Assembly: GCA_028278525.1 (NCBI GenBank)
Contig: JANQEE010000013.1
Coordinates: 248,001-312,000 of the forward strand
Length of the DNA stretch: 64,000 bases
Direction: 5' to 3'
From: Minwuiaceae bacterium
GTDB lineage: Bacteria; Pseudomonadota; Alphaproteobacteria; Minwuiales; Minwuiaceae
Shown: positions 23,910 through 32,063 of the stretch, one piece after another
Layout: each line of letters starts with the position of its first letter
Position numbering within the stretch: the stretch's first letter is position 1
Position numbers and translations under genes: made by a program
The notes under the pieces: model-generated
What the model saw: the letters and a program-made list of their open reading frames with translations, nothing else
Told to the model about the DNA's origin: nothing
The model's database searches: none

Positions 23910-24211
23910 CGTCGGTTGCGGTGCCCCCCAATGGCACGTTCGGACCGGTACTGGCCAGTTTGGCTCTGATGCCCCCGCCATTCAAACGCCATCTTTCCGG
24001 CACCGGCGCGCCGCTTCGGTGCGTTCGGCAATCTTGATGGCGACCGAAGCATGCTTTCGACCGGCGAAAAAACAACGGCAAACATCGGGAAGCGCGGCAA
24101 TTTCCACGCGCCGCGCCGCAATTTCCACGCTGGTTCACACGGGGCTTCACATGTCTCGACCTCATGTATCCGTCGCTATCGAGAAGAAACCGCACGACGG
24201 GAGACAGCGAG
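23910..24211. other. Divergent intergenic region between glxA-type regulator and DUF1127 gene
   Basis: A 302-bp region without a convincing gene. Its one notable structure is a 13-bp direct repeat with 21-bp periodicity (24097-24109 and 24118-24130), described separately. Promoters for both flanking genes must lie here, but I see no strong -35/-10 pair. Confidence 0.6.
24097..24130. promoter_or_regulatory. Candidate operator: two 13-bp direct repeats, 21 bp apart
   Basis: GCAATTTCCACGC occurs at 24097-24109 and again at 24118-24130. Exact two-turn spacing on one DNA face is the usual geometry of AraC-family half-sites. It lies about 80 bp upstream of the DUF1127 start and about 190 bp upstream of the GlxA-type regulator, so autoregulation or control of the downstream cluster is plausible but unproven. 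Confidence 0.45.
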
Positions 24212-24478
24212 ATGACCGGGCCGACGGAAAGTTCCAAACCCAAGACAGATCCAGAAGGTCATGAAGCGTGGGAATCGCGCGACGGCCTGACCGGCATGGT
24301 TCAGCGTCTTGTCCGCGTCGCGGCCGTATCGGCTGCGCGCCGGCAACGCTGGCGGGAAGTCGCCCAGATGCGCTCGCTCAGCGACGCGTATCTCCGTGAC
24401 ATCGGCATGAGCCGGTTCGGCGTCGCCTGGAGCGTCCCGCATGGCACGGCGCGGCCCGCGCTACGCCGGACCTCCTGA
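24212..24478 (+). CDS. DUF1127 family small protein
   Basis: An 88-residue basic protein. The C-terminal part RQRWREVAQMRSLSDAYLRDIGMSR is the YjiS-like DUF1127 motif (an arginine-rich helix followed by LxDxxLRDIGxxR). The N-terminal ~35 residues are hydrophilic and variable. Small alphaproteobacterial DUF1127 proteins are linked to RNA turnover and phosphate or carbon metabolism in a few species; which applies here is unknown. The start is ATG 24212 with GGGAGA upstream. It begins the run of + strand genes to 30196. Confidence 0.8.
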   Translation: MTGPTESSKPKTDPEGHEAWESRDGLTGMVQRLVRVAAVSAARRQRWREVAQMRSLSDAYLRDIGMSRFGVAWSVPHGTARPALRRTS

Positions 24479-24529
24479 ACGCCGGCAGCGGTTTTGTCCC
24501 CCTCAATCCAAAAAATCTAGGAGAAGACC

Positions 24530-25588
24530 ATGACCATGGACCAAGCCAAGCTGGAAGCCTTCGCCGGCCAACTCGTCGGCGACCTCGCCGCCGCCTATTC
24601 CGGCGTAATGGCCAACCTCGGCCACAAGCTCGGCCTCTACAAGGCGCTTGCCGGCGCCGGCGGCTTGACCTCCGACGCATTGGCGAAAAAGACCGGCACG
24701 CACGAACGCTACGTCCGCGAATGGCTGAACAACCAGGCCGCCGGCGGCTACGTCACCTACGATCCGGCCACCCAAACCTACGCCCTGCCGGACGAGCACG
24801 CGATGCTCCTGGCGGACAGCGACAGCGCCATGTTCGTCGCCCCGGCCTTCGACGTCGTGTCGTCGATCTGGCATGACGAAGACATGGTCGCCGACGCTTT
24901 CCGTACCGGCAACGGCATCGGCTGGCACGAGCACGACTGCCGCCTGTTCCACGGCGTCGAGGCGTTCTTCCGGCCTGGCTACAAGGCCAATCTGGCGACC
25001 GCGTGGATTCCGGCTTTGGAAGGCGTCGACGAACGTCTTAAGCAGGGCGGTAAGGTCGCCGATGTCGGCTGTGGCCACGGCGCATCCACCGTCATCATGG
25101 CGGAAGCCTATCCCAACGCCCGCTTCCACGGCTTCGATTACCACAAGGCCTCCATCGAGACGGCGCGCAGCCGCGCCAAGGACGCCGGCGTGGAAGACCG
25201 CGTCCGGTTCGACGTGGCCAGCGCCAAGTCATACGGCGGCAAGGGTTACGACCTCATCTGCTTCATGGACTGCTTCCACGACCTCGGCGACCCGCTCGGC
25301 GCGGCCCAGCACGCCCGCGAGGCCCTGGCGCCCGGCGGCACGGTGCTGATGGTCGAGCCGTTCGCCAACGACCGTGTCGAGGACAACCTGAACCCGGTCG
25401 GCCGGCTCTACTACGCCGCGTCGACCTGCCTCTGCACGCCGAATTCGCTGTCCCAGGAAGTCGGGCTCGGCCTTGGCGCCCAGGCCGGCCAGGCACGCCT
25501 CGCCGAAATCCTGAACGAGGCCGGCTTCAGCCATGTCCGCCGCGCCGACGAAACCCCCTTCAACATCGTTCTCGAAGCCCGGCTCTAG
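24530..25588 (+). CDS. Class I SAM-dependent methyltransferase with N-terminal winged helix
   Basis: A 352-residue methyltransferase. An N-terminal winged-helix dimerisation domain (about 20-95, HERYVREWLNNQAAGGYV) precedes a Rossmann-type domain whose motif I, VADVGCGHGAST, is at about 176-187, with GFDYHKASIETAR after it and FMDCFHDLGDP as motif IV-like. The layout resembles O-methyltransferases acting on small molecules. It is paralogous to the gene at 30833-31912 (same HTH and motif order). The start is ATG 24530 with AGGAGAAG upstream; ATG 24536 is also possible. The substrate is unknown. Confidence 0.85.
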   Translation: MTMDQAKLEAFAGQLVGDLAAAYSGVMANLGHKLGLYKALAGAGGLTSDALAKKTGTHERYVREWLNNQAAGGYVTYDPATQTYALPDEHAMLLADSDSAMFVAPAFDVVSSIWHDEDMVADAFRTGNGIGWHEHDCRLFHGVEAFFRPGYKANLATAWIPALEGVDERLKQGGKVADVGCGHGASTVIMAEAYPNARFHGFDYHKASIETARSRAKDAGVEDRVRFDVASAKSYGGKGYDLICFMDCFHDLGDPLGAAQHAREALAPGGTVLMVEPFANDRVEDNLNPVGRLYYAASTCLCTPNSLSQEVGLGLGAQAGQARLAEILNEAGFSHVRRADETPFNIVLEARL

Positions 25589-25618
25589 GCACGGCGAATA
25601 CCGATAAGGAACTTAGAT

Positions 25619-26275
25619 ATGAAAGCAAAAGCCTCCATACCGGCGATATTCGCCGCTGCGCTGTTACTCGCCTTGCCGGGCGAAGCCAGGGCCGTCGTCT
25701 TCACCGACGGCAATCTCAGTGTAGTCAACCCTGTATTTCCCGGACCTTCGACGACAACGATCATGGCCGACGGCAAAGACAACCCGAATACGCCTTTCAT
25801 CACATTCGGAACCATAGGCGGCGGATCGGGCTTCGTCAGAATCCGGCAGTCGTTCGACCCCTCGGAACATCTCGGCGCCCACGATCTGCGGCTCTTCTTC
25901 GGGCCGGTGGAAAAGGGCGTCGGCCTCACCCTGAAAACCGCCAGGTTCTTCCAGGACGTGTCCGATGTGAACGACCCTGCCGCCACAGGTCCAATCGTTC
26001 TCGACCTCGATGTGTCAACGGGCGGCACTCGAACCGTCGACCTCGATCCCGCGTCGATCCCGCCGTTCGACTTCAACACCTACAACGGCGTAGAGATCAG
26101 GATCGACTACGAGAACCCGCAAGGCGACCCGAACGACTTTGCACTCGCGGTGTTCAATGCGTTCGGCGTAACGAAGGTGGAACAGCCCGCCGATGTCGCC
26201 GAACCCGGGTCCTTTGCGCTGCTAGGCCTCGGCATCGCCGGGCTGCTGGGCACGCGCCGACGCCGGCCCGCCTGA
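25619..26275 (+). CDS. Exported protein with PEP-CTERM sorting signal
   Basis: A 218-residue protein. A signal peptide covers about residues 1-25 (AAALLLALPGEARA). The body is beta-rich and acidic. The last 26 residues show the PEP-CTERM tripartite signal: VAEPGSFALL (EPGS at 195-198), a hydrophobic GLGIAGLLG helix and the basic tail TRRRR. Such proteins are processed by an exosortase/EpsH system and sent to the cell surface or matrix. No exosortase gene is in this window. The start is ATG 25619 with AAGGAAC upstream, 30 bp after the methyltransferase. Confidence 0.88.
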   Translation: MKAKASIPAIFAAALLLALPGEARAVVFTDGNLSVVNPVFPGPSTTTIMADGKDNPNTPFITFGTIGGGSGFVRIRQSFDPSEHLGAHDLRLFFGPVEKGVGLTLKTARFFQDVSDVNDPAATGPIVLDLDVSTGGTRTVDLDPASIPPFDFNTYNGVEIRIDYENPQGDPNDFALAVFNAFGVTKVEQPADVAEPGSFALLGLGIAGLLGTRRRRPA

Positions 26276-26303
26276 CAACCTTCGATAACCAACCGATATC
26301 CCA

Positions 26304-26320
26304 CCCGGCGCTTTGCCGGG
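26304..26320. other. GC hairpin between PEP-CTERM gene and hydrolase gene
   Basis: CCCGGC (26304-26309), a 5-base loop and GCCGGG (26315-26320) form a perfect 6-bp stem, extendable by two more pairs past one mismatch. No T-run follows, so termination would at best be partial. It lies just upstream of the next gene's ribosome site. Confidence 0.4.
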
Positions 26321-26339
26321 CGGGCCGGGAGGACGCTCC

Positions 26340-27191
26340 ATGCCGACCTTGCAGATTGACGACACAACCCTGGCCTATACCGACAAGGGCGTCGGAGAAC
26401 CGGTCATTATGGTCCATTGCAGCGGTGGCTCGCGCCGGCAATGGCGGGGCTTGACCGACCGGCTGGCGGCCCGCTACCGCGTGCTGGCGCCCGACCTCTA
26501 CGGCTACGGCGAAACCTCGCCCTGGCCGGCCGACCGGTCGTTCAGCGTCGCCGACGAATGCGCCCTGATCCGGGCGTTGATCGACGAAGCCGGTGAACCC
26601 GTCCATCTGGTCGGCCACTCCTACGGCGGCGCCCTCTGCCTCGACGTGGCCCTGGAACTGAGCGGCAAAATCAAGAGTCTCGCGCTCTACGAGCCGGTCG
26701 CCTTCCATCTTCTCCGCCTGCACGGCGACGCCGCCGGCTGGGCCGAAATCGGTCAGCTCGCGCTACGTCACATCGACCTGGTCCGCGACGGCGAATTGGA
26801 GAGCTGCGCTGAGGCCTTCATGGATTACTGGATCGGCGGCGCGGCCTGGCAAGGCATGCCGGCGGAGGCGCGCGCCGCCGTCACCGCGACAATGCCGAAG
26901 ATCGCCCTGGAATTTCGGAACTGCTTCGAGTCCGCCCTCCGGCTTGACGACTACGGTCAGATCGCTGCGCCCACATTGCTGCTGCGCGGCTCCGACACCA
27001 CGCTCGCCGCCCGGCGCGTCACCGAACTGCTGTCCGACGGCCTCCCAAACCGCGCCGTCGTCTGCGTCGAAGGCGCCGGCCATATGGGGCCGGTCACCCA
27101 TGCCGGCCTCGTCAACGACGCAATCGCCGATCATCTGGAGAGTCACGCCGGGCCGCCCGCCTACGCGGCCACGAAAGGGGTGGCCGTCTGA
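26340..27191 (+). CDS. Alpha/beta-fold hydrolase
   Basis: A 283-residue hydrolase with the canonical features: an oxyanion region at MVHCSGGSRRQW (HCSGG instead of the usual HGxG), DLYGYGETS, the nucleophile elbow GHSYGG with Ser94, and His248 in EGAGHMGPV. An acid is expected in LLRGSDT. The start is ATG 26340 with GGGAGGA upstream. Its TGA overlaps the ATG of the cupin gene by one base, so the two are translationally coupled. The substrate (ester, lactone or epoxide) cannot be told from sequence. Confidence 0.85.
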   Translation: MPTLQIDDTTLAYTDKGVGEPVIMVHCSGGSRRQWRGLTDRLAARYRVLAPDLYGYGETSPWPADRSFSVADECALIRALIDEAGEPVHLVGHSYGGALCLDVALELSGKIKSLALYEPVAFHLLRLHGDAAGWAEIGQLALRHIDLVRDGELESCAEAFMDYWIGGAAWQGMPAEARAAVTATMPKIALEFRNCFESALRLDDYGQIAAPTLLLRGSDTTLAARRVTELLSDGLPNRAVVCVEGAGHMGPVTHAGLVNDAIADHLESHAGPPAYAATKGVAV

Positions 27192-27751
27192 TGATTTGCA
27201 AAGACCGTTTCATCGAAGACTGCAAACGCGCCGTCTGCGACGGTCAGAAAGCTCTGCGCGAGTTGGTGCGCGAGGCAGTGACGGATCCCGCCGGTATCGT
27301 CGCCGAGCTCGGCGAGCCGACATCGGCAGGCATCGCGCCGCTCTACCGCGGCCCCGGTCTGACCGTCATCAATTTCGTCTGGGCGCCCTACATGACGCTC
27401 TTGCCGCACAACCACAACATGCCCGCTATCATCGGCATCTACGGCGGGCGCGAGGACAACATGTTCTGGCGCCGCGTCCCGCACGCCGACTACGCACCGG
27501 GTATCGAGGCGGCGGGCGCCAAGTCCCTCGGCCCCGGCGACGTCGCGAGCCTCGGCCCGGACATCATCCACTCGGTCGCGAACCCCATCGCCAAGTTCAC
27601 CGCCGCCATCCATGTCTATGCCGGCGACTTCTTCGATCCGCCCGCGCCGCGCAGCCAGTGGGATCACGAAAGCCTGGTCGAACAGCCCTGGGACATGGAC
27701 CACACCCGCGCCGTTTTCCGCGCGGCCGAAGCCCGCTGTCGCGCGGGCTGA
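27191..27751 (+). CDS. Cupin metalloprotein, cysteine-dioxygenase-like
   Basis: A 186-residue cupin. Metal ligands are His73 and His75 in LPHNHNMPA, Glu88 in YGGRED and His127 in DIIHSVANP, the standard 3-His/1-Glu cupin set. The overall pattern (RGPGLTVINFVWAP before the HxH, then an IHVYAGDFF strand) resembles the cysteine/thiol dioxygenase branch, where iron activates O2 to oxidise a thiol, but the substrate residues of known thiol dioxygenases are not clear. It is coupled to the upstream hydrolase by a TGATG overlap. It precedes the peroxidase gene by 21 bp. Confidence 0.75.
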   Translation: MICKDRFIEDCKRAVCDGQKALRELVREAVTDPAGIVAELGEPTSAGIAPLYRGPGLTVINFVWAPYMTLLPHNHNMPAIIGIYGGREDNMFWRRVPHADYAPGIEAAGAKSLGPGDVASLGPDIIHSVANPIAKFTAAIHVYAGDFFDPPAPRSQWDHESLVEQPWDMDHTRAVFRAAEARCRAG

Positions 27752-27772
27752 CTTAACGGGAGGCAGCAACAG

Positions 27773-29239
27773 ATGCTGAGATACTGGCTTATCGGACTAA
27801 CCCTGGTCGTGACGGCATCGACGATCTCGATCGCGCTTTACGACCCGACCGACGGCATCCGGCCGGTCGAGGATGCCGACTTCTACAAAAACGGCCGCTA
27901 TCCGGAAGCCCAGGTGCGGCTCGGCAACCTGCTGTTTTTCGACAAAATCCTCTCCGGCAATAAGAACATCGCCTGCGTCACCTGCCATCAGCCGACGCTC
28001 GGCACCTCGGACGCCTTGGCCCTGCCCCTCGGCGAAGGCGCCGCAGGTCTGGGGCGGGAGCGGCGCGTTGTCGCCGACACGCCGCTACTCGGCCGGGTGC
28101 CGCGCAACTCGCAGGCGCTCTATTTCCTGGGCGCGCGCGAGTTCTCCAGCCTGTTCCACGACGGTCGCGTCGAGGTCGATCCCAACGGCAACTGGGAAAG
28201 CGGCTTTTGGTCGCCCGCCCGCGAGCAACTGCCCGCCGGCCTCGACAACGTGCTCGCAGTACAGGCCATGTTCCCGGTGCTCTCGGACATCGAAATGGTC
28301 GGCCACAAGGGGGAGAATCCGGTGGCCACCGCGGTCGCCCTCGACAAACTCGCCGGACCGGACGGCGCCTGGGCGCTGCTGGCGCGGCGGCTGCAGGCGA
28401 TCCCCGACTATGTCGACCTGTTCCAGGCAGCCTATCCCGATATCGCCAACCCGGAAGACATCACCTTCGTGCACGCCGCGAATGCCATCGCCGCGTTCGA
28501 AGCCACCGCCTTCCGCGCGGACGGCAGCCCGTTCGACCGCTACCTGAAGACCCGCGATCCCGGTCACCTGACCCGGGCCGCGCGGCGCGGCATGGCTTTG
28601 TTCTACGGCCCGGCCGGCTGTTCCGACTGCCATAGCGGCAAGTTCCAGACCGATCAGAAATTCCATGCCATCGCCATGCCGCAGATCGGCCCCGGCAAGA
28701 ACGACGGCTGGGACCGCTCCTATTGGCGGGCCACCGGCTTCGCCGGTCGGCTGGAAGACCACGGCCGCGGCCGCGTAACCGGACGGGCGGAGGACAATCT
28801 CCGCTTCCGCACCCCGTCGCTGCGCAACGTCGAACTGACCGGTCCCTGGGGCCATGCCGGCGCCTACGCGACCTTGGAGGACACGGTGCGCCACCACCTC
28901 GACCCGGTCGGCGCGCTGGATCGGTATGACCCGGCACGGCTCGAACTCGCGGCCCTCGGCACGGTGATCGAGCAGACCGCGATGGGCTCGCGGCTGGAAC
29001 ACCGCCCAGTCAACCCGGCCCGCATCGCCGATTACGAGAAGCGCGACCGCTGGGTGCAGCAGTCTCCTGCGTTGCGCCAGACCATCGCTGCGGCCAACCA
29101 GCTCGACCCGGTGCGCTTAACCGACGACCAGGTCGACGACCTCGTCGCGTTCCTGAAAGCGCTGACCGATCCCCGTAGCCGGGATCAGAGCAACCTTATT
29201 CCGTCCCGCGTCCCCAGCGGTCTCCCAGTCGCGGATTGA
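27773..29239 (+). CDS. Di-haem cytochrome c peroxidase / MauG family protein
   Basis: A 488-residue exported protein. The N-terminal hydrophobic segment (about 4-22) is a signal anchor or signal peptide. Two c-type haem sites are visible: CVTCH (Cys68-His72) and CSDCH (Cys283-His287). FDKILSGN, FHDGR and the C-terminal TPSLRNVELTGPWGHAGAY are CCP/MauG hallmarks. In this family two haems reduce H2O2 or catalyse oxidation of a protein partner. The length exceeds classical CcpA (~330), as in MauG-like sub-families. It sits with a cupin upstream and a secreted protein downstream, which could be its partner (inference). Confidence 0.88.
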   Translation: MLRYWLIGLTLVVTASTISIALYDPTDGIRPVEDADFYKNGRYPEAQVRLGNLLFFDKILSGNKNIACVTCHQPTLGTSDALALPLGEGAAGLGRERRVVADTPLLGRVPRNSQALYFLGAREFSSLFHDGRVEVDPNGNWESGFWSPAREQLPAGLDNVLAVQAMFPVLSDIEMVGHKGENPVATAVALDKLAGPDGAWALLARRLQAIPDYVDLFQAAYPDIANPEDITFVHAANAIAAFEATAFRADGSPFDRYLKTRDPGHLTRAARRGMALFYGPAGCSDCHSGKFQTDQKFHAIAMPQIGPGKNDGWDRSYWRATGFAGRLEDHGRGRVTGRAEDNLRFRTPSLRNVELTGPWGHAGAYATLEDTVRHHLDPVGALDRYDPARLELAALGTVIEQTAMGSRLEHRPVNPARIADYEKRDRWVQQSPALRQTIAAANQLDPVRLTDDQVDDLVAFLKALTDPRSRDQSNLIPSRVPSGLPVAD

Positions 29240-29254
29240 CGCGGACAGCGGAAA

Positions 29255-29332
29255 CCCGGCCGGCCCGCGTCGCCGTCCCGATCGCCAAAGCTGGCACTTT
29301 GGGGTGGTTGGGGCGGGGGCCGGCCGGCCGGG
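29255..29332. repeat. Family B GC-rich hairpin repeat, copy 2 (imperfect)
   Basis: It shares the outer CCCGGCCGGCCCGCG arm and the inner GGGGTGGTTGGGGCGGGGG arm with the copy at 15046. Pairing between the arms is interrupted, so this is a degraded member. It lies between two co-directional + genes. Confidence 0.75.
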
Positions 29333-29386
29333 CCACCAAAACGAAAACAAGGGCATCGCATCAACCGGAGAAAGAAGGAGACGTAC

Positions 29387-30196
29387 ATGAGCATCAGAGA
29401 GACAGTCACATCGGTGGCGCTGGTCTGCGCCTTCGGCATCGGCACGGGCATCGCCTGGGACCAGGCGATGCGGATCGGCAGCGCCAACGCCAATGCCGGC
29501 GGCATCGCCGCCACGGCTGGGAAGCAGGAGGCCACGGCCGCGGCGGGCGCCACCCAAGCCTACGACGCGCCGGTCGAACTGGACATCAATTTCGTATTCC
29601 ATATCGACGACAACCTGCCCGAACAGGACGTGTTCATCGAGCGCGAGCCCGGTTCCGGCAAGGTCTACCGCGCGACCAAGGGCGACCAGAACCTGAAAGC
29701 GCCGCTCTATGCCGCGGCCAAGCCGCTGAAGCATGCGCCGTTCGACGCCGCCGCCGTCGGTCCCTGGCCGAAGGGCCGCGGCCTCGGCCTGACGCTCGGC
29801 GAATGGTTCGAGGCGGAAGGCAAGGGCAAGTACCGCTGCACGGACGGCCAGGGCCACATCGCGCTCGAATTCAACGGCCTGGTGCCGAACGGCGTTTACA
29901 CCATGTGGCACTACTTCATGGCCTGGCCGCCGACCGAGCCGTTCATCGGCACCTACGACCTGCCGCTCGGCAGCCGCGACGGCGCTCAGTCGGTGTTCAC
30001 CGCCGACGCCAAGGGCAAGGCCCGCTTCGAACGGAGCTTCAAGCCCTGCCTGCAACTGACCGGCGAGCACCTGGCCGCGGGCCTCGCCGTCGCCTGGCAC
30101 AGCGACGGCAAGACCTACGGCGTCGAGCCCGGATCGTTTGCCACCAACGCGCACATCCAGCTCTACACCGGCCTGCCGAAACGCAGTGGTATCTAG
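29387..30196 (+). CDS. Secreted protein of unknown function
   Basis: A 269-residue protein with an N-terminal hydrophobic segment (about 8-24, ALVCAFGIGTGIAW) fitting a signal peptide or anchor, followed by a low-complexity Ala/Gly-rich linker (about 30-58) and a beta-rich domain (about 60-265). Conserved-looking stretches are VELDINFVFHIDDN, GVYTMWHYFMAWPPTEPF and LAVAWHSDGKTYG. I do not recognise the family. It follows the MauG-type peroxidase after a family B repeat, and an intrinsic terminator closes it at 30219. The start is ATG 29387 with AAGGAG upstream. Confidence 0.75.
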   Translation: MSIRETVTSVALVCAFGIGTGIAWDQAMRIGSANANAGGIAATAGKQEATAAAGATQAYDAPVELDINFVFHIDDNLPEQDVFIEREPGSGKVYRATKGDQNLKAPLYAAAKPLKHAPFDAAAVGPWPKGRGLGLTLGEWFEAEGKGKYRCTDGQGHIALEFNGLVPNGVYTMWHYFMAWPPTEPFIGTYDLPLGSRDGAQSVFTADAKGKARFERSFKPCLQLTGEHLAAGLAVAWHSDGKTYGVEPGSFATNAHIQLYTGLPKRSGI

Positions 30197-30218
30197 GGGG
30201 ACCGTTTCGGCAAAGCGC

Positions 30219-30252
30219 GGGCGCTCGTCGTTATCGACGGGCGCCCCTTTCT
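30219..30252 (+). terminator. Intrinsic terminator after the secreted-protein gene
   Basis: The arms 30219-30230 and 30235-30246 pair over 12 bp with one G-T type mismatch around a TTAT loop, followed by a T-rich CCTTTCTT tract. It begins 22 bp after the stop at 30196 and overlaps the stop codon of the convergent GNAT gene. Confidence 0.75.
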
Positions 30253-30830
30253 TCCCGGATCATCGGATAGAGCGTCGGCGACGCCCCGGCCTGGATCTTG
30301 CCGACAACCTCAAACCCATGCCGTTCGTACAACGAGATATTGCGCGCGTTGGTCGTTTCCAGATAAGCGATCGCACCGTCTTCGTCGCAGCGTCGGAGCG
30401 CCTGTTTCATCAGCGCCGTGCCAAGGCCTCTGTTCATGTAGGCCGGGTCCGCCGCGATCAGCGCCAGATGCCAGCACCGCCGGTCTCTCGGATGACAGGC
30501 ATCCATCTGCGCGAACACCGATCCCACGTCGTCCAGAATGTCCGGTGGCGAGGTCGCGGCGAACAATGCCTCGATCCTATCGCCTTCCGGATCGACGCCC
30601 GGCGGCAGCCACAACGCCGCCGCCCGGCCGTCGTCGGCGATGTAGGCCGAGCTGTGCTCGAACGCCTTGCCGCCGAACGCCGCGGCGAACATCGGCATCG
30701 CCGCCAGATGCGTCGTTGCATCCGGCCAGGTCCAGCGGCACATCGGATCGGCCAGGAAGCCCAGCGCGATGGTCTGCAAGGCGCGGTCGCGGTCGGCGGC
30801 CGACGCGGTCTTCACTTTCGGCGTTTCCAT
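30231..30830 (-). CDS. GNAT family N-acetyltransferase
   Basis: A 199-residue GNAT protein that would acetylate an amine from acetyl-CoA. The core is LALIAADPAYMNRGLGTALM (acetyl-CoA-binding R/Q-x-x-G-x-G/A region) at about 125-144, and the C-terminal NISLYERHGFEVVG strand-helix is diagnostic. I chose ATG 30830, with AAAGGA 6 bases upstream; ATG 30836 overlaps the upstream methyltransferase stop as ATGA and would add two residues. Either way it is translationally coupled to that gene. The substrate is unknown. Confidence 0.85.
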   Translation of the reverse strand: METPKVKTASAADRDRALQTIALGFLADPMCRWTWPDATTHLAAMPMFAAAFGGKAFEHSSAYIADDGRAAALWLPPGVDPEGDRIEALFAATSPPDILDDVGSVFAQMDACHPRDRRCWHLALIAADPAYMNRGLGTALMKQALRRCDEDGAIAYLETTNARNISLYERHGFEVVGKIQAGASPTLYPMIREERGARR

Positions 30831-30832
30831 TC

Positions 30833-31912
30833 TCATTCCTTTCGCGAAACGAACCAGACGTTCATCGGATCGTGCTCCAGCACGGTCCGCTCCGGCGCGT
30901 CGAAGCCTGCCGCCTTCAGCATCGCCTCCGCCGTCTCCCAGCCCCACATGGTGCCGAGCCCGGCGCCGCCCTGGCCGAGCGAGACCGGCATGCAATGCAG
31001 GCAGGACGCCGTATAGAGGAGCGGCGCGAACGGGAAGTCGAGGTTGTTGGCAAGATCCGCCGAGCCGCCGACATCCTGCATCAGGTGGATACCCCTCGAC
31101 CGGAGCGCCCGCCAGATCCGGGCCAGCACGCCCGCCGGGTCCTTCTGATCATGAATTGCGTCGAACGAGGTGATCAGGTCGTAACGCTCGACCTCGTCGA
31201 AACCGGTCAGGTCCAGCGTCTCGAACCGAATGTTGTCGAGACCCGCCGCCGCCTGTTTGGCCCGGTCGATCGCATCCCGTTCCAGGTCGTAGCCGGTGAA
31301 TCGGCTGTTCGCATACCGCTTCGCCATCGCGGCCAGCGCCCGGCCGGACCCGCAGCCGGCATCCAGCACATCGATCCCGGCTTCCAGCCGCCCGGGCAGT
31401 TCCGGCGCCAGCGGCAGCACCGTGTCGAACAGTTGCGCCACCACGGTCTGCCCGCTGTCCTCGGCCATGATCGCGTGGAAATGCGGATACTCGCCGTATT
31501 GAAGGCCGCCGCCGTCCCGGAACCCGTCCAGGATCCGATCCTGCACCGCGCCGCCCATGCCGATCAGTTGCGCATAGACGGCCATGTTGCCGAGCGGCGC
31601 GCCCTTCGTCAGGCAGGCGGCATGTTCCGCCGGCAGCCGATAGGTCTTGGTCGCGCCGTCGTAGGCGACGATACCGCCTGTCACCATCACGGCCAGCCAT
31701 TCCCGGACATAACGTTCGTTCAGGCCGGCGGCGTCGGCGATCGCCTGCGACGTACTCGACGGCAGGCCGTTCATAACGTCGAACAGGCCGGTGCGGTGCC
31801 CGATCGAAAGCATCAGCGCGACGGCCCCGCCATTCAGCATCCCGCCGACCTTGTCGGCGAACAGTTCGGCGGCGGCCTGGTCCATGGGCGGCGTCGTCTG
31901 GGCTTCAGTCAT
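30833..31912 (-). CDS. Class I SAM-dependent methyltransferase with winged helix (paralogue of 24530-25588)
   Basis: A 359-residue methyltransferase with the same architecture as the gene at 24530: a winged helix (NERYVREWLAVMVTGGIV, about 65-85), then motif I VLDAGCGSGRAL (about 185-196), GYDLERDAIDRAK, and SFDAIHDQKDPAGVLA. The C-terminus keeps LLYTASCLHCMPVSL in place of the paralogue's YYAASTCLCTPNSL. The start is ATG 31912 with GGAGTGAAGG upstream. It is coupled downstream to the GNAT gene. It may act on the same substrate class as its paralogue (inference). Confidence 0.85.
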   Translation of the reverse strand: MTEAQTTPPMDQAAAELFADKVGGMLNGGAVALMLSIGHRTGLFDVMNGLPSSTSQAIADAAGLNERYVREWLAVMVTGGIVAYDGATKTYRLPAEHAACLTKGAPLGNMAVYAQLIGMGGAVQDRILDGFRDGGGLQYGEYPHFHAIMAEDSGQTVVAQLFDTVLPLAPELPGRLEAGIDVLDAGCGSGRALAAMAKRYANSRFTGYDLERDAIDRAKQAAAGLDNIRFETLDLTGFDEVERYDLITSFDAIHDQKDPAGVLARIWRALRSRGIHLMQDVGGSADLANNLDFPFAPLLYTASCLHCMPVSLGQGGAGLGTMWGWETAEAMLKAAGFDAPERTVLEHDPMNVWFVSRKE

Positions 31913-32063
31913 CCTTCACTCCGGTTATGACCAGCCCAATTCCCTCAATCGGCGGCAGAACCTATCCGCACGATCCGCCCGGGCAGTATGACAACGGACA
32001 CGTTTTTTCGGACAAATCGGTATCGCCCGTATACAGCAGCACCGTCCTTTCACCGTCCCCAAC

